A stretch of DNA of 10,582 bases from contig JBOHDE010000134.1 in assembly GCA_050699035.1 (NCBI GenBank), positions 1 to 10,582 on the forward strand. The letters run 5' to 3'. The stretch's first letter is position 1. Each line of letters begins with the position of its first letter. A program made the position numbers and the translations under genes. The stretch comes from WHTB01 sp050699035 (GTDB lineage Bacteria > Actinomycetota > Actinomycetes > Propionibacteriales > Nocardioidaceae). This document shows positions 1 through 5,185 of this stretch, piece by piece. Under the pieces are notes generated by a model that searched no databases, was not told the origin of the DNA, and saw nothing but the letters and a program-made list of their open reading frames with translations.

Positions 1-175
1 CGCCGAGCACAGTGCGTACGTCGTCGTACCTGGTGACGAGCCACGCCTCGGTGTCGTCGTAGAGCGCGACCTTCGTGACCGGGCAGCGCTCGCGGAACTC
101 GTCGTACTGCGGCGGCGGGTCGAACGGCCGCACTCGAGGCAGCGGGAACCTGGGAACAGCTCCGGGATCGGTCAC
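1..175 (-). CDS. Cytochrome P450, N-terminal fragment (rest lies beyond the left edge)
   Basis: Translating the minus strand from a GTG at 175-173 gives about 58 residues starting VTDPGAVPRFPLPRVRPFDP. It continues with PPPQYDEFRERCPVTKV, then AWLVTRYDDVRTVLG, and runs off the window. The PFDPPPxY...R..CPV...WLVTRYDDVR.VL pattern is the usual N-terminus of soluble actinobacterial P450s of the CYP105/107 type, haem monooxygenases needing a ferredoxin partner. The heme-Cys loop and I-helix are outside the window, so function and intactness cannot be judged. The GTG is favoured because GAGAGG lies about 9 nt upstream (190-185), and the nearby ATG at 193-191 is out of frame and stops after six codons. 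The gene diverges from the methyltransferase at 335. Family call is firm; substrate is unknown. Confidence 0.85.
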   Translation of the reverse strand, partial: MTDPGAVPRFPLPRVRPFDPPPQYDEFRERCPVTKVALYDDTEAWLVTRYDDVRTVLG

Positions 176-211
176 GGTCGGGTCCCTCTCATGAAACAAC
201 GTTCCACGCAA

Positions 212-240
212 ACCATAGGTGAAGACGCGGCCGTGGGCAA
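212..240 (-). promoter_or_regulatory. Candidate promoter for the P450 gene
   Basis: On the minus strand, TTGCCC (240-235) and TATGGT (217-212) are separated by 17 nt, each matching 4 of 6 consensus positions. This predicts a start near 205 and a leader of about 30 nt carrying the GAGAGG ribosome site. It is a pattern match only. Confidence 0.4.
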
Positions 241-273
241 CGGATCCCGGCCCCGGGTCTGACGGGCGAGACG

Positions 274-303
274 TTGACCCGTTCACGCTGGTCTGTCAGC
301 GTG
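274..303 (+). promoter_or_regulatory. TTGACC box with perfect 7-bp inverted repeat upstream of the methyltransferase
   Basis: A TTGACC hexamer (274-279) is followed by CACGCTG (284-290), a 6-nt spacer, and CAGCGTG (297-303), which is a perfect inverted repeat. It ends about 31 bp before the methyltransferase start. The dyad sits where the -35/-10 spacer would be, so it could be an operator. No convincing TANNNT -10 follows, so the promoter assignment is weak; the dyad itself is directly visible. Confidence 0.45.
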
Positions 304-334
304 CTTGCTGTTCACACGCCGAGGAGGTGCGGGC

Positions 335-967
335 ATGAAGTCAGCGTTTGTACGCCACCCGGTGTTCGCGCGGTGCTACGCCTGGTTGAGCCGGCGGATG
401 GAGCGGGAGCTGGCGGCGCACCGCGAGCGGCTGCTCGCCGGCCTGACCGGCGAAGTCGTCGAGATCGGCGCCGGCAACGGCATGAACTTCGGCCACTACC
501 CGCGTGACGTGTCCAGGGTCGTCGCGGTCGAGCCGGAACCCCACCTCCGCGCGCTCGCCAAGGAGAGTGCCGCCCGGGCACCCGTACCGATCGAGGTGGT
601 CGACGGCGTCGCCGCGAACCTTCCCAGTGCCGACGACGCCTTCGATGCGGCCGTGGTGTCGCTGGTGCTCTGCTCGGTGCCGGACCCGACGGCTGCGTTG
701 ACGGAGCTCCGCCGGGTGGTCCGGCCCGGTGGGCAGCTGCGGTTCCTCGAGCATGTCCGGGCCGACACTCCCGTACTCGGGGCTGTGCAGCGCGCACTCG
801 ACGCCACCCTCTGGCCAGTCCTGGCGGGTGGATGCCACACGCACCGCGACACCGAGCGGCTGATCCGCGCCACCGGCTGGACGGTCGAGTCCTGCGATCC
901 GGTCCACTTCCCCGACGTCAGCTGGACCCCGACCTCGCCTCATGTCCTGGGCGTTGCGACGCGATGA
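335..967 (+). CDS. Class I SAM-dependent methyltransferase, METTL7/TMT1-like
   Basis: The 210-aa protein has the Rossmann methyltransferase order: motif I VEIGAGNGMNF (residues 42-52), an acidic residue ending strand 2 in VAVEPEP (E66), the LPSADDAFDAAVVSLVLCSV stretch (96-115), and RPGGQLRFLEH (130-140). The NFGHYP after motif I, the RPGG...FLEH block and the C-terminal SPHVLGVATR resemble the METTL7 (TMT1) family, whose animal members methylate thiols. Bacterial homologues are mostly annotated only as UbiE-like methyltransferases, so a thiol substrate is inference. The ATG at 335 is chosen over one at 305 because GGAGG (323-327) lies 7 nt before it. There is no signal peptide. A MerR regulator follows 63 nt downstream and may share the transcript. 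Confidence 0.85.
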   Translation: MKSAFVRHPVFARCYAWLSRRMERELAAHRERLLAGLTGEVVEIGAGNGMNFGHYPRDVSRVVAVEPEPHLRALAKESAARAPVPIEVVDGVAANLPSADDAFDAAVVSLVLCSVPDPTAALTELRRVVRPGGQLRFLEHVRADTPVLGAVQRALDATLWPVLAGGCHTHRDTERLIRATGWTVESCDPVHFPDVSWTPTSPHVLGVATR

Positions 968-987
968 CCGGCGAGCCGTCGCCAACG

Positions 988-1003
988 TTGGAGTATGGTC
1001 CAA
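988..1003. promoter_or_regulatory. Candidate MerR operator/promoter (TTGGA-N6-TCCAA)
   Basis: TTGGA (988-992) and TCCAA (999-1003) form a perfect 5-bp inverted repeat with a 6-nt spacer that contains the start of TATGGT (994-999). It lies just ahead of the MerR gene. Its arms resemble the CTGGAG/CTCCAG dyads of ZntR-type promoters. The overlapping CCAACGTTGG (982-991) is a second perfect 10-bp palindrome. Autoregulation is the natural inference. No clear -35 at the 19-20 nt spacing typical of MerR promoters was found on either strand. Confidence 0.4.
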
Positions 1004-1030
1004 GGTCAGGAGGGAAGACGGAGGTCTGCG

Positions 1031-1471
1031 ATGCGGGTCGGCGAGCTTGCCCACTCGGCTGGGGTCACCCCGTCGGCGATCCGTTTCTACGAACGGATCG
1101 GGCTGCTCCCTGAGCCGGCCAGGACCCCATCCGGCTACCGCGACTACGACACCGACATCCTTGGCCGGCTGGCCTTCATCCAGGCTGGCCAGGCGATTGG
1201 GTTGACTCTGGCCGAGCTCGGCGAGGTGATCGCGTTCCGCGAGCAGGGCACCGCGCCGTGCAGCCACGTGATCGACTTGATCGAGGCGCACGAGCGGCAG
1301 ATCGCCGAGCGGATCTCCGAGCTGCGCTCGCTGCAGTACGAGCTGCGGCAGCTCTCCGAGCGGGCCCGAGACCTCGACCCCGCGGCCTGTACGCCCGCCG
1401 GTGTCTGCCACGTCGTCCCCGCCACCCGAAGCGCCGGGCGTACCAGGAAGCGTGGCCGCGTCACTGGCTAG
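1031..1471 (+). CDS. MerR-family transcriptional regulator, probable thiophilic-metal or electrophile sensor
   Basis: The 146-aa protein starts with the MerR winged helix-turn-helix (MRVGELAHSAGVTPSAIRFY, then ERIGLLPEPAR..GYRDY, residues 1-39). A long dimerisation helix follows (about 80-115). The C-terminus has Cys77 and His79 at the start of that helix, and Cys120, Cys126 and His127 in a short loop (AACTPAGVCH). This spacing resembles MerR and ZntR, where one Cys before the dimer helix and two after it bind metal across the dimer. A soft-metal or thiol-reactive inducer is therefore likely, but which one cannot be read off. The ATG at 1031 has GGAGG at 1020-1024, 6 nt upstream. The basic tail RTRKRGR is unusual. 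The gene sits between the methyltransferase and a reductase-like gene 46 nt downstream. Confidence 0.87.
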   Translation: MRVGELAHSAGVTPSAIRFYERIGLLPEPARTPSGYRDYDTDILGRLAFIQAGQAIGLTLAELGEVIAFREQGTAPCSHVIDLIEAHERQIAERISELRSLQYELRQLSERARDLDPAACTPAGVCHVVPATRSAGRTRKRGRVTG

Positions 1472-1517
1472 CACCACCGTTCGATGCACGCCCGACGCGA
1501 CACCACGAGAGGATGCG

Positions 1518-2072
1518 ATGGCAGCCGTTCTGCTGGACCTGTCGATTTCACTGGACGGACTCATCGCCGGGCCGGACGGCGACGACGCCGGGTTGCACGA
1601 CTGGTACTTCGCGGAGTCCGACGACACCAACCGCGGCCTCGTTGACGAGATCGTCCAGACCACGGGTGCGCTCGTGATGGGACGACGGGCGTACGACCTC
1701 GGGGCCAGCGTGGGCGGGTTCGCGGACACTCCGTACCAGGTGCCGCATTTCGTCCTCACCCACACTCCGCCGGTGGAGAAGCCCGAGACCGGCGTGACGT
1801 TCACCTACGTGACCGACGGCGTCGAGCCGTTGATCGACCAGGCTCGTGCCGCGGCCGGCGACCGGTACGTCACGGTCGGCGGTGGCGCGGACATCGCCCG
1901 GCAGTGTCTCGCCGCCGGTCTGGTCGACGAGGTCGATCTGCACGTCGTGCCGGTCCTGCTCGGCCAGGGGCTCCGCTTGTTCACCGGGCTGGAAGCCCCC
2001 GTCCGGCTGGACCAGATCCGGCAGGTCGCCGGGGCCGGCGTGTCCCACCTCCGTTACCGCGTCCGGAGATGA
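1518..2072 (+). CDS. RibD C-terminal/dihydrofolate reductase-like protein (copy 1)
   Basis: The 184-aa protein carries the RibD_C/DHFR-fold signature: SISLDGLIAGPDG near the N-terminus (9-21), VMGRRAYD (53-60), VGGGADI (119-125) that would bind NADPH phosphate, and LVDEVDLHVVPVLLGQGLRLF (134-154). Members are NAD(P)H-dependent reductases of mostly unknown substrate; very few are true folate reductases. The ATG at 1518 has GAGAGG 5 nt upstream (1507-1512); the frame is open back to 1401 but inside MerR coding sequence. It follows MerR by 46 nt with no visible terminator, so co-transcription is plausible. It ends 23 nt from the convergent racemase gene. A related copy lies at 3648. Confidence 0.85.
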   Translation: MAAVLLDLSISLDGLIAGPDGDDAGLHDWYFAESDDTNRGLVDEIVQTTGALVMGRRAYDLGASVGGFADTPYQVPHFVLTHTPPVEKPETGVTFTYVTDGVEPLIDQARAAAGDRYVTVGGGADIARQCLAAGLVDEVDLHVVPVLLGQGLRLFTGLEAPVRLDQIRQVAGAGVSHLRYRVRR

Positions 2073-2095
2073 GTGTCTCGCGGTGGCCGCCGTAC

Positions 2096-2824
2096 TCACG
2101 CTCCGACGGGTCCGCCGCGCCACGTCGGCAGGGCCCGATCGCCGACGGCGACCTCGAAGGCGGCGCGAGCCAGCAGGCGGGTCGAGTCCAACGTGGGGAG
2201 GGGCGAGACGTCCGGCGTCACGAGCAGCGGGATCTCGGTGCACACGAGCGCGACGGCGTCACAGCCCCGGGTCGCCAGCTGCTCGATGATGCGAACGAAC
2301 TCTTCACGTGAGGGCGCGACGAGCTCGCCGTTCAGCAGCTCGTCGAAGATGATCCGGTTGATCAGCAGGCGGTCCTCGGCGCCGGGCACCTCGCTGGCGA
2401 TCCCGCGGCCGGCGAGCGCCCGGGGGTAGACCGGGCCGCCCATCAGGTACTTGGTGCCGAGCACGCCGACTCGCTCGCGGCGGTCGTGGGAGGCTTGGTC
2501 GGCGACCACGTCGGCGATGTGCAGACCCGGCACGGCGAGCTCCTCTCCCGGTTGTTCGAGCGCGAGGTGCGCCGTGTTGTCAGGGCAGACGAAGAAGTCC
2601 GCGCCGGCGCGTGCGAGCCGTTGCACGCTGACGGCGAGTGTGGCCCGGATGGACTGGTGGTCGCCGGCGTCCCAGGCGGGCATGCTGCGGGCCAGCGCGA
2701 TGCAGTCGAGGGTCACATCGGGGTGCTCGTCGGGGCCGAGCCGGCGGAAGCCTTCTTGGCAGAAGGTGCGGAAGCAGAGCGCGGCTCCCTCCGCACTGTG
2801 GGCGAGAATGCCGACGTGCTCCAT
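2096..2824 (-). CDS. Aspartate/glutamate racemase-family protein
   Basis: The 242-aa protein begins MEHVGILAHSAEGA and has the two-cysteine layout of cofactor-independent amino-acid racemases. Cys80 lies in CPDNTAH (80-86) and Cys195 in CTEIPLL (195-201); these would be the two thiol acid/bases working from opposite faces of the substrate alpha-carbon. Length fits the Asp/Glu racemase superfamily (usually about 230-250 aa). The substrate could be aspartate, glutamate or another acid such as hydantoin or maleate; the sequence does not decide. The ATG at 2824 has GGAG 5 nt upstream (2833-2830). It is transcribed alone, towards the copy 1 reductase, with the palindrome-rich gap behind it. Confidence 0.85.
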   Translation of the reverse strand: MEHVGILAHSAEGAALCFRTFCQEGFRRLGPDEHPDVTLDCIALARSMPAWDAGDHQSIRATLAVSVQRLARAGADFFVCPDNTAHLALEQPGEELAVPGLHIADVVADQASHDRRERVGVLGTKYLMGGPVYPRALAGRGIASEVPGAEDRLLINRIIFDELLNGELVAPSREEFVRIIEQLATRGCDAVALVCTEIPLLVTPDVSPLPTLDSTRLLARAAFEVAVGDRALPTWRGGPVGA

Positions 2825-2898
2825 CAGGGCTCCAGCGGTCGAGGGATGTCAGGTGCCTCACCATTCTCGGCGCTCGGGTCGGCGTACCGAACGAGTCC

Positions 2899-2912
2899 GG
2901 GGCCTGCGCCCC
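2899..2912. repeat. Small GC hairpin
   Basis: GGGGC (2899-2903) and GCCCC (2908-2912) form a perfect 5-bp stem around a CTGC loop. It is short and could be chance in GC-rich DNA, but it sits just before the large dyad at 2923. Confidence 0.35.
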
Positions 2913-2922
2913 ACCTGTTGTT

Positions 2923-2958
2923 CGTACACCCCGCGCCTTGCAAGGCTCGGGTTGTACG
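2923..2958. repeat. 36-bp quasi-palindrome without a loop
   Basis: The two 18-bp arms 2923-2940 and 2941-2958 are reverse complements except at two pairs (2934/2947 and 2929/2952). The centre is a perfect 12-bp palindrome GCCTTGCAAGGC (2935-2946) and the outer six pairs CGTACA/TGTACG also match. With no loop, it fits a dimeric protein site or a REP-type element better than an RNA hairpin. No T-run follows on either side, so it is not a standard intrinsic terminator. Confidence 0.65.
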
Positions 2959-2980
2959 GGAACGCGCGGTTGCGCCTCGT

Positions 2981-3006
2981 CCACGGCCAGGGAAGCGGAG
3001 CCGTGG
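2981..3006. repeat. 7-bp hairpin with 12-nt loop
   Basis: CCACGGC (2981-2987) and GCCGTGG (3000-3006) pair perfectly. It is one of the run of hairpins in this spacer, and its role is unknown. Confidence 0.4.
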
Positions 3007-3018
3007 CGGGATCCACCT

Positions 3019-3082
3019 CATCGACTGGCGCGTTCCGTAGGCCTGCTGTCCGGTTTGTCCCTACGCAACGCGCCAGTCGATG
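3019..3082. repeat. Long hairpin: perfect 16-bp stem plus 6-bp inner stem
   Basis: CATCGACTGGCGCGTT (3019-3034) is the exact reverse complement of 3067-3082. After one mismatch (3035/3066), six more bases pair (CGTAGG 3036-3041 with CCTACG 3060-3065), leaving a loop of about 18 nt. A 22-bp stem with one mismatch is far beyond chance. Read on the minus strand it follows the YciI gene, so it could end or stabilise that transcript, though no U-tract follows. A small palindromic repeat or miniature mobile element is the other explanation. Confidence 0.75.
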
Positions 3083-3152
3083 CCGCAGACGCTCTTGAAC
3101 GGAGCCGTCAGCGTCGATCAGATCGGCACGGTCACAGCTGCGATAGGAAGGC

Positions 3153-3533
3153 TCACAGCTCCCACTCGTCCCAGTCGCTGAGGTCCAGGACCGGCCGCAC
3201 CTCGACCTCGCCATACGCGGCGTCCGGCGCCCGCGCAGCCCACTCGACGGCGCGCTCGATGCTGTCGCACTCGACCAGGTAGAAGCCGGCCAGGTGCTCC
3301 TTCACCTCGGCGAACGGCCCGTCGGTGGTCATCGTCCGCCCCTCCCGTACCGTGACGCGCCGGGCCAGCGAGGTGTCGGCCAGGGCCTCCGACACGATCA
3401 GCTCGCCCGACTCCGTCAGGTCGTCGGCAAGGGCGCGGTGTCCGCGTCCGAACTCCACCCGCTCCGCCTCGGACATCCCCTCCCAGACCTCCAGGAACGT
3501 CGGGTTGCTATGGATCAGGATCAGGTACTTCAC
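3153..3533 (-). CDS. YciI-family (YCII-related domain) protein
   Basis: The 126-aa protein starts VKYLILIHSNP and carries the hallmark DGPFAEVKEHLAGFY (71-85), followed by VECDSIERAVEWAARAP and GEVEVRPVLDL. This is the single-domain YCII/DGPF ferredoxin-like fold that is very common in actinobacteria; the biochemical role is mostly unknown. The GTG at 3533 is preferred because GGAGG lies just upstream (3542-3538, 4-nt gap), while the frame's upstream ATG at 3566 has no such site. It diverges from the copy 2 reductase at 3648. YciI and RibD-C/DHFR-like genes often occur together in actinobacteria, sometimes beside ECF sigma factors, but none is visible here. Confidence 0.85.
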   Translation of the reverse strand: MKYLILIHSNPTFLEVWEGMSEAERVEFGRGHRALADDLTESGELIVSEALADTSLARRVTVREGRTMTTDGPFAEVKEHLAGFYLVECDSIERAVEWAARAPDAAYGEVEVRPVLDLSDWDEWEL

Positions 3534-3571
3534 GGTGCCTCCAGGGCGGCCTCGACAAGCTTCCAACCGTT

Positions 3572-3630
3572 ATGTCGAAACCAGGCGCGCGCCCTCGACA
3601 TCCCTACGAGAGGCACCCGCCGGAGGTGCC
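3572..3630. promoter_or_regulatory. Dyads in the divergent YciI/reductase spacer
   Basis: The 114-bp spacer between the divergent starts holds ATGTCGA (3572-3578) inverted as TCGACAT (3595-3601) with 16 nt between. It also holds a 6-bp hairpin GGCACC/GGTGCC (3612-3617, 3625-3630) just ahead of the reductase ribosome site. GGTGCCTC beside the YciI start (3534-3541) is also repeated inverted at 3610-3617. These could be operators or chance; no good -35/-10 pair was seen on either strand. Confidence 0.28.
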
Positions 3631-3647
3631 GGATCGAGGAGTATGCG

Positions 3648-4220
3648 ATGCGCAAGATCGTAGCGGGCCTGTTCATGTCCTTGGATGGCGTGGTGTCGGC
3701 GCCCGACGGCTGGCAGTTCCCGTACTTCGACGACGAGATGACGGACGGGATCAAGGCGGGAGTGGCGGAGGCGGACGCCGTGTTGCTGGGCCGGCACACT
3801 TACCTGGAGTTCGCCGAGCTGTGGCCGAGCCAGGACAGCTCGGTGCCGATGGCCGACTTCCTCAACAACGCGCCCAAGTACGTCGTGTCGTCCACCCTGG
3901 ACACGCTCGCGTGGGCGAACTCGCGCTTGCTCACCGGGGACCTCGCCGGGGAGCTCACGAACCTCAAGGAGCAGCCTGGCAGGAACGTCCTGATCCCCGG
4001 TAGCCCCGCGCTCGTGCGGTCACTGCTGCGAGCCGGACTGCTCGACGAGCTCAGCCTCAACATCTGTCCGATCGTGGTTGGTTCTGGGACGCGCCTCTTC
4101 GAGGGCATGACCGACCAGGTCGGCCTCAAGGTCGTGGAGTCGACCACGTACGGCACCGGTGTGCTGTCCGTGACATACCGACCGCAGTCGGCACCATGGG
4201 CGCGACCGGCTCAGGAATAG
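3648..4220 (+). CDS. RibD C-terminal/dihydrofolate reductase-like protein (copy 2)
   Basis: The 190-aa protein has FMSLDGVVSAPDGW (9-22), VLLGRHTYLEF (45-55), IPGSPALV (116-123) and LLDELSLNICPIVVGSGTRLF (about 133-153), the RibD_C/DHFR-fold order. It is a probable NAD(P)H-dependent reductase of unknown substrate. It differs clearly from copy 1: the glycine motif is PGSP rather than GGGA, and the middle region has WPSQDSSVPMADFLNNAPKYVV. The two are therefore old paralogues or separate acquisitions, not a recent duplication. The ATG at 3648 has GAGGAG 6 nt upstream (3636-3641). Its last 10 bases overlap, tail to tail, the end of the E1-beta gene. Confidence 0.85.
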   Translation: MRKIVAGLFMSLDGVVSAPDGWQFPYFDDEMTDGIKAGVAEADAVLLGRHTYLEFAELWPSQDSSVPMADFLNNAPKYVVSSTLDTLAWANSRLLTGDLAGELTNLKEQPGRNVLIPGSPALVRSLLRAGLLDELSLNICPIVVGSGTRLFEGMTDQVGLKVVESTTYGTGVLSVTYRPQSAPWARPAQE

Positions 4221-5185
4221 CTCAGCACCGCCTGCACCACCGTGTCGGCGTGCGGGATCGTGGCGTGCTCGAGGTTGGCCGCGAACGGGACGGGGACATT
4301 CGCCGAGGTGACCCGCTGGATGGGCGCGTCGAGGAAGGTGAAGCCCTCCTCCGCGACGATCGACGCGATCTCCGCTCCCCACCCGCACGGCCGGGGGTTC
4401 TCCTCGACCGTCATCAGGCGGGACGTACGTTCGACCGACTGCAGCAGCGTCGCGGTGTCGGTCGGTGTCACCGACCGGAGGTCGATCACCTCGGCCCTGA
4501 TCTCGTGCTCCGCTTCGAGCGTTGCTGCCGCCTGGAGCGCTACGGGGACCATCGCGGAGAGCGCCACCAGGGTCAGGTCGTCCCCGGTCCGGCGGATGCT
4601 GGCCGAGCCGAGCGGCTCCAGGAACGGCTCGTCCGGGACGTCCTCCTTGGCGTCGAACAGCGCCTTGTGCTCAAGCAGGATGACGGGGTCCGGGTCCGCC
4701 ACGGCGGCCGCGAGCAGCCCGACGACGTCGCGAGGGGTCGACGGCGCGGCGACCTTGATGCCCGGGATGGACATCAGCAGGTTCTCCCAGGTCTGGGAGT
4801 GCTGCGCGCCGAAGCCGAGACCGGCACCGCCGTGGGCGCGGATGACGAGCGGCACCGCCAGCTGCCCTCCGGACATGTACCGCGCCTTCGCGACCTGGTT
4901 CGCCACCATGTCCCAGCAGACGCCGAGAAAGTCGGTGAACATGATCTCGGCGATGGGCCGCAGGCCGGTCATCGCGGCACCCATGGCAGCACCGACGATC
5001 GCCTGTTCAGAGATCGGGGTGTCCCAGACGCGATCCGGTCCGAACTCCTCGTACAAACCCACGGTCGACTTGAAGGCGCCGCCCGCGGCTCCCACGTCCT
5101 CGCCGAGGAAGACCACCCGCTGGTCGCTTCGCAGCGCTCGGCCGATGCCCTCGGCGATCGCCTTCCGGTAGTTCATCACCGTCAT
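4211..5185 (-). CDS. Thiamine-diphosphate-dependent dehydrogenase E1 component, beta subunit (AcoB/PdhB-like)
   Basis: The 324-aa protein fits E1-beta subunits in length and motif order: FLGEDVGAAGGAF (26-38), DTPISE (55-60) with Glu60 as the residue expected to activate the ThDP pyrimidine ring, an IMFTDF block (81-86), AQHSQTWE (127-134) with active-site His129, then PGIKVAAPSTPRDVVGLL. A C-terminal transketolase-C type domain follows (ALSAMVPVALQAA..RAEVIDLRSVTPTD). It would pair with the E1-alpha encoded just upstream as an alpha2beta2 heterotetramer. The ATG at 5185 overlaps the E1-alpha stop (TGATG), indicating translational coupling. No E2 lipoyl acyltransferase or E3 follows; the operon ends here against a convergent gene. 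Oxo-acid or acetoin-type substrate not settled. Confidence 0.9.
   Translation of the reverse strand: MTVMNYRKAIAEGIGRALRSDQRVVFLGEDVGAAGGAFKSTVGLYEEFGPDRVWDTPISEQAIVGAAMGAAMTGLRPIAEIMFTDFLGVCWDMVANQVAKARYMSGGQLAVPLVIRAHGGAGLGFGAQHSQTWENLLMSIPGIKVAAPSTPRDVVGLLAAAVADPDPVILLEHKALFDAKEDVPDEPFLEPLGSASIRRTGDDLTLVALSAMVPVALQAAATLEAEHEIRAEVIDLRSVTPTDTATLLQSVERTSRLMTVEENPRPCGWGAEIASIVAEEGFTFLDAPIQRVTSANVPVPFAANLEHATIPHADTVVQAVLSYS

Larger units (their letters stand above)
2825..3152. other. Gene-free, palindrome-rich spacer
   Basis: No convincing gene lies in these 328 bases; the open frames here have poor codon character and no family resemblance. The stretch lies downstream of the YciI gene and upstream of the racemase gene, both on the minus strand. 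It holds at least four hairpin-forming sequences listed separately (2899-2912, 2923-2958, 2981-3006, 3019-3082). There is also an 8-bp direct repeat TCACAGCT at 3132-3139 and 3153-3160, the latter overlapping the YciI stop. Any racemase promoter must lie here, but none was recognised. Confidence 0.6.

Noticed and set aside
193..206. GAAACAACGTTCC as a third LacI-type site near the P450 start
   Set aside because: It lacks the central-CG symmetry of the sites at 7163-7174 and 7259-7270, so it is not counted.
305..334. Upstream ATG at 305 for the methyltransferase
   Set aside because: There is no ribosome site before it, whereas GGAGG at 323-327 is ideally spaced for the ATG at 335.
341..1804. 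Long minus-strand open frame opposite the methyltransferase, MerR and reductase genes
   Set aside because: It is antisense to three genes with clear family motifs; its translation is Arg/Pro/Gly-rich with no domain signs, as expected for shadow frames in high-GC DNA.
2899..3082. Intrinsic terminators
   Set aside because: The hairpins are strong but none is followed by a T-run on either strand; a factor-dependent or stabilising role remains possible.
2451..3282. Overlapping plus- and minus-strand small open frames across the palindrome-rich spacer
   Set aside because: The frames cross genes or palindromes, have no family resemblance, and repeated residues in them simply reflect the inverted repeats.
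3294..3647. N-terminal extension of the second reductase back to 3294
   Set aside because: It runs antisense through the YciI gene and lacks family similarity; the ATG at 3648 has a good ribosome site and starts right at the conserved fold.
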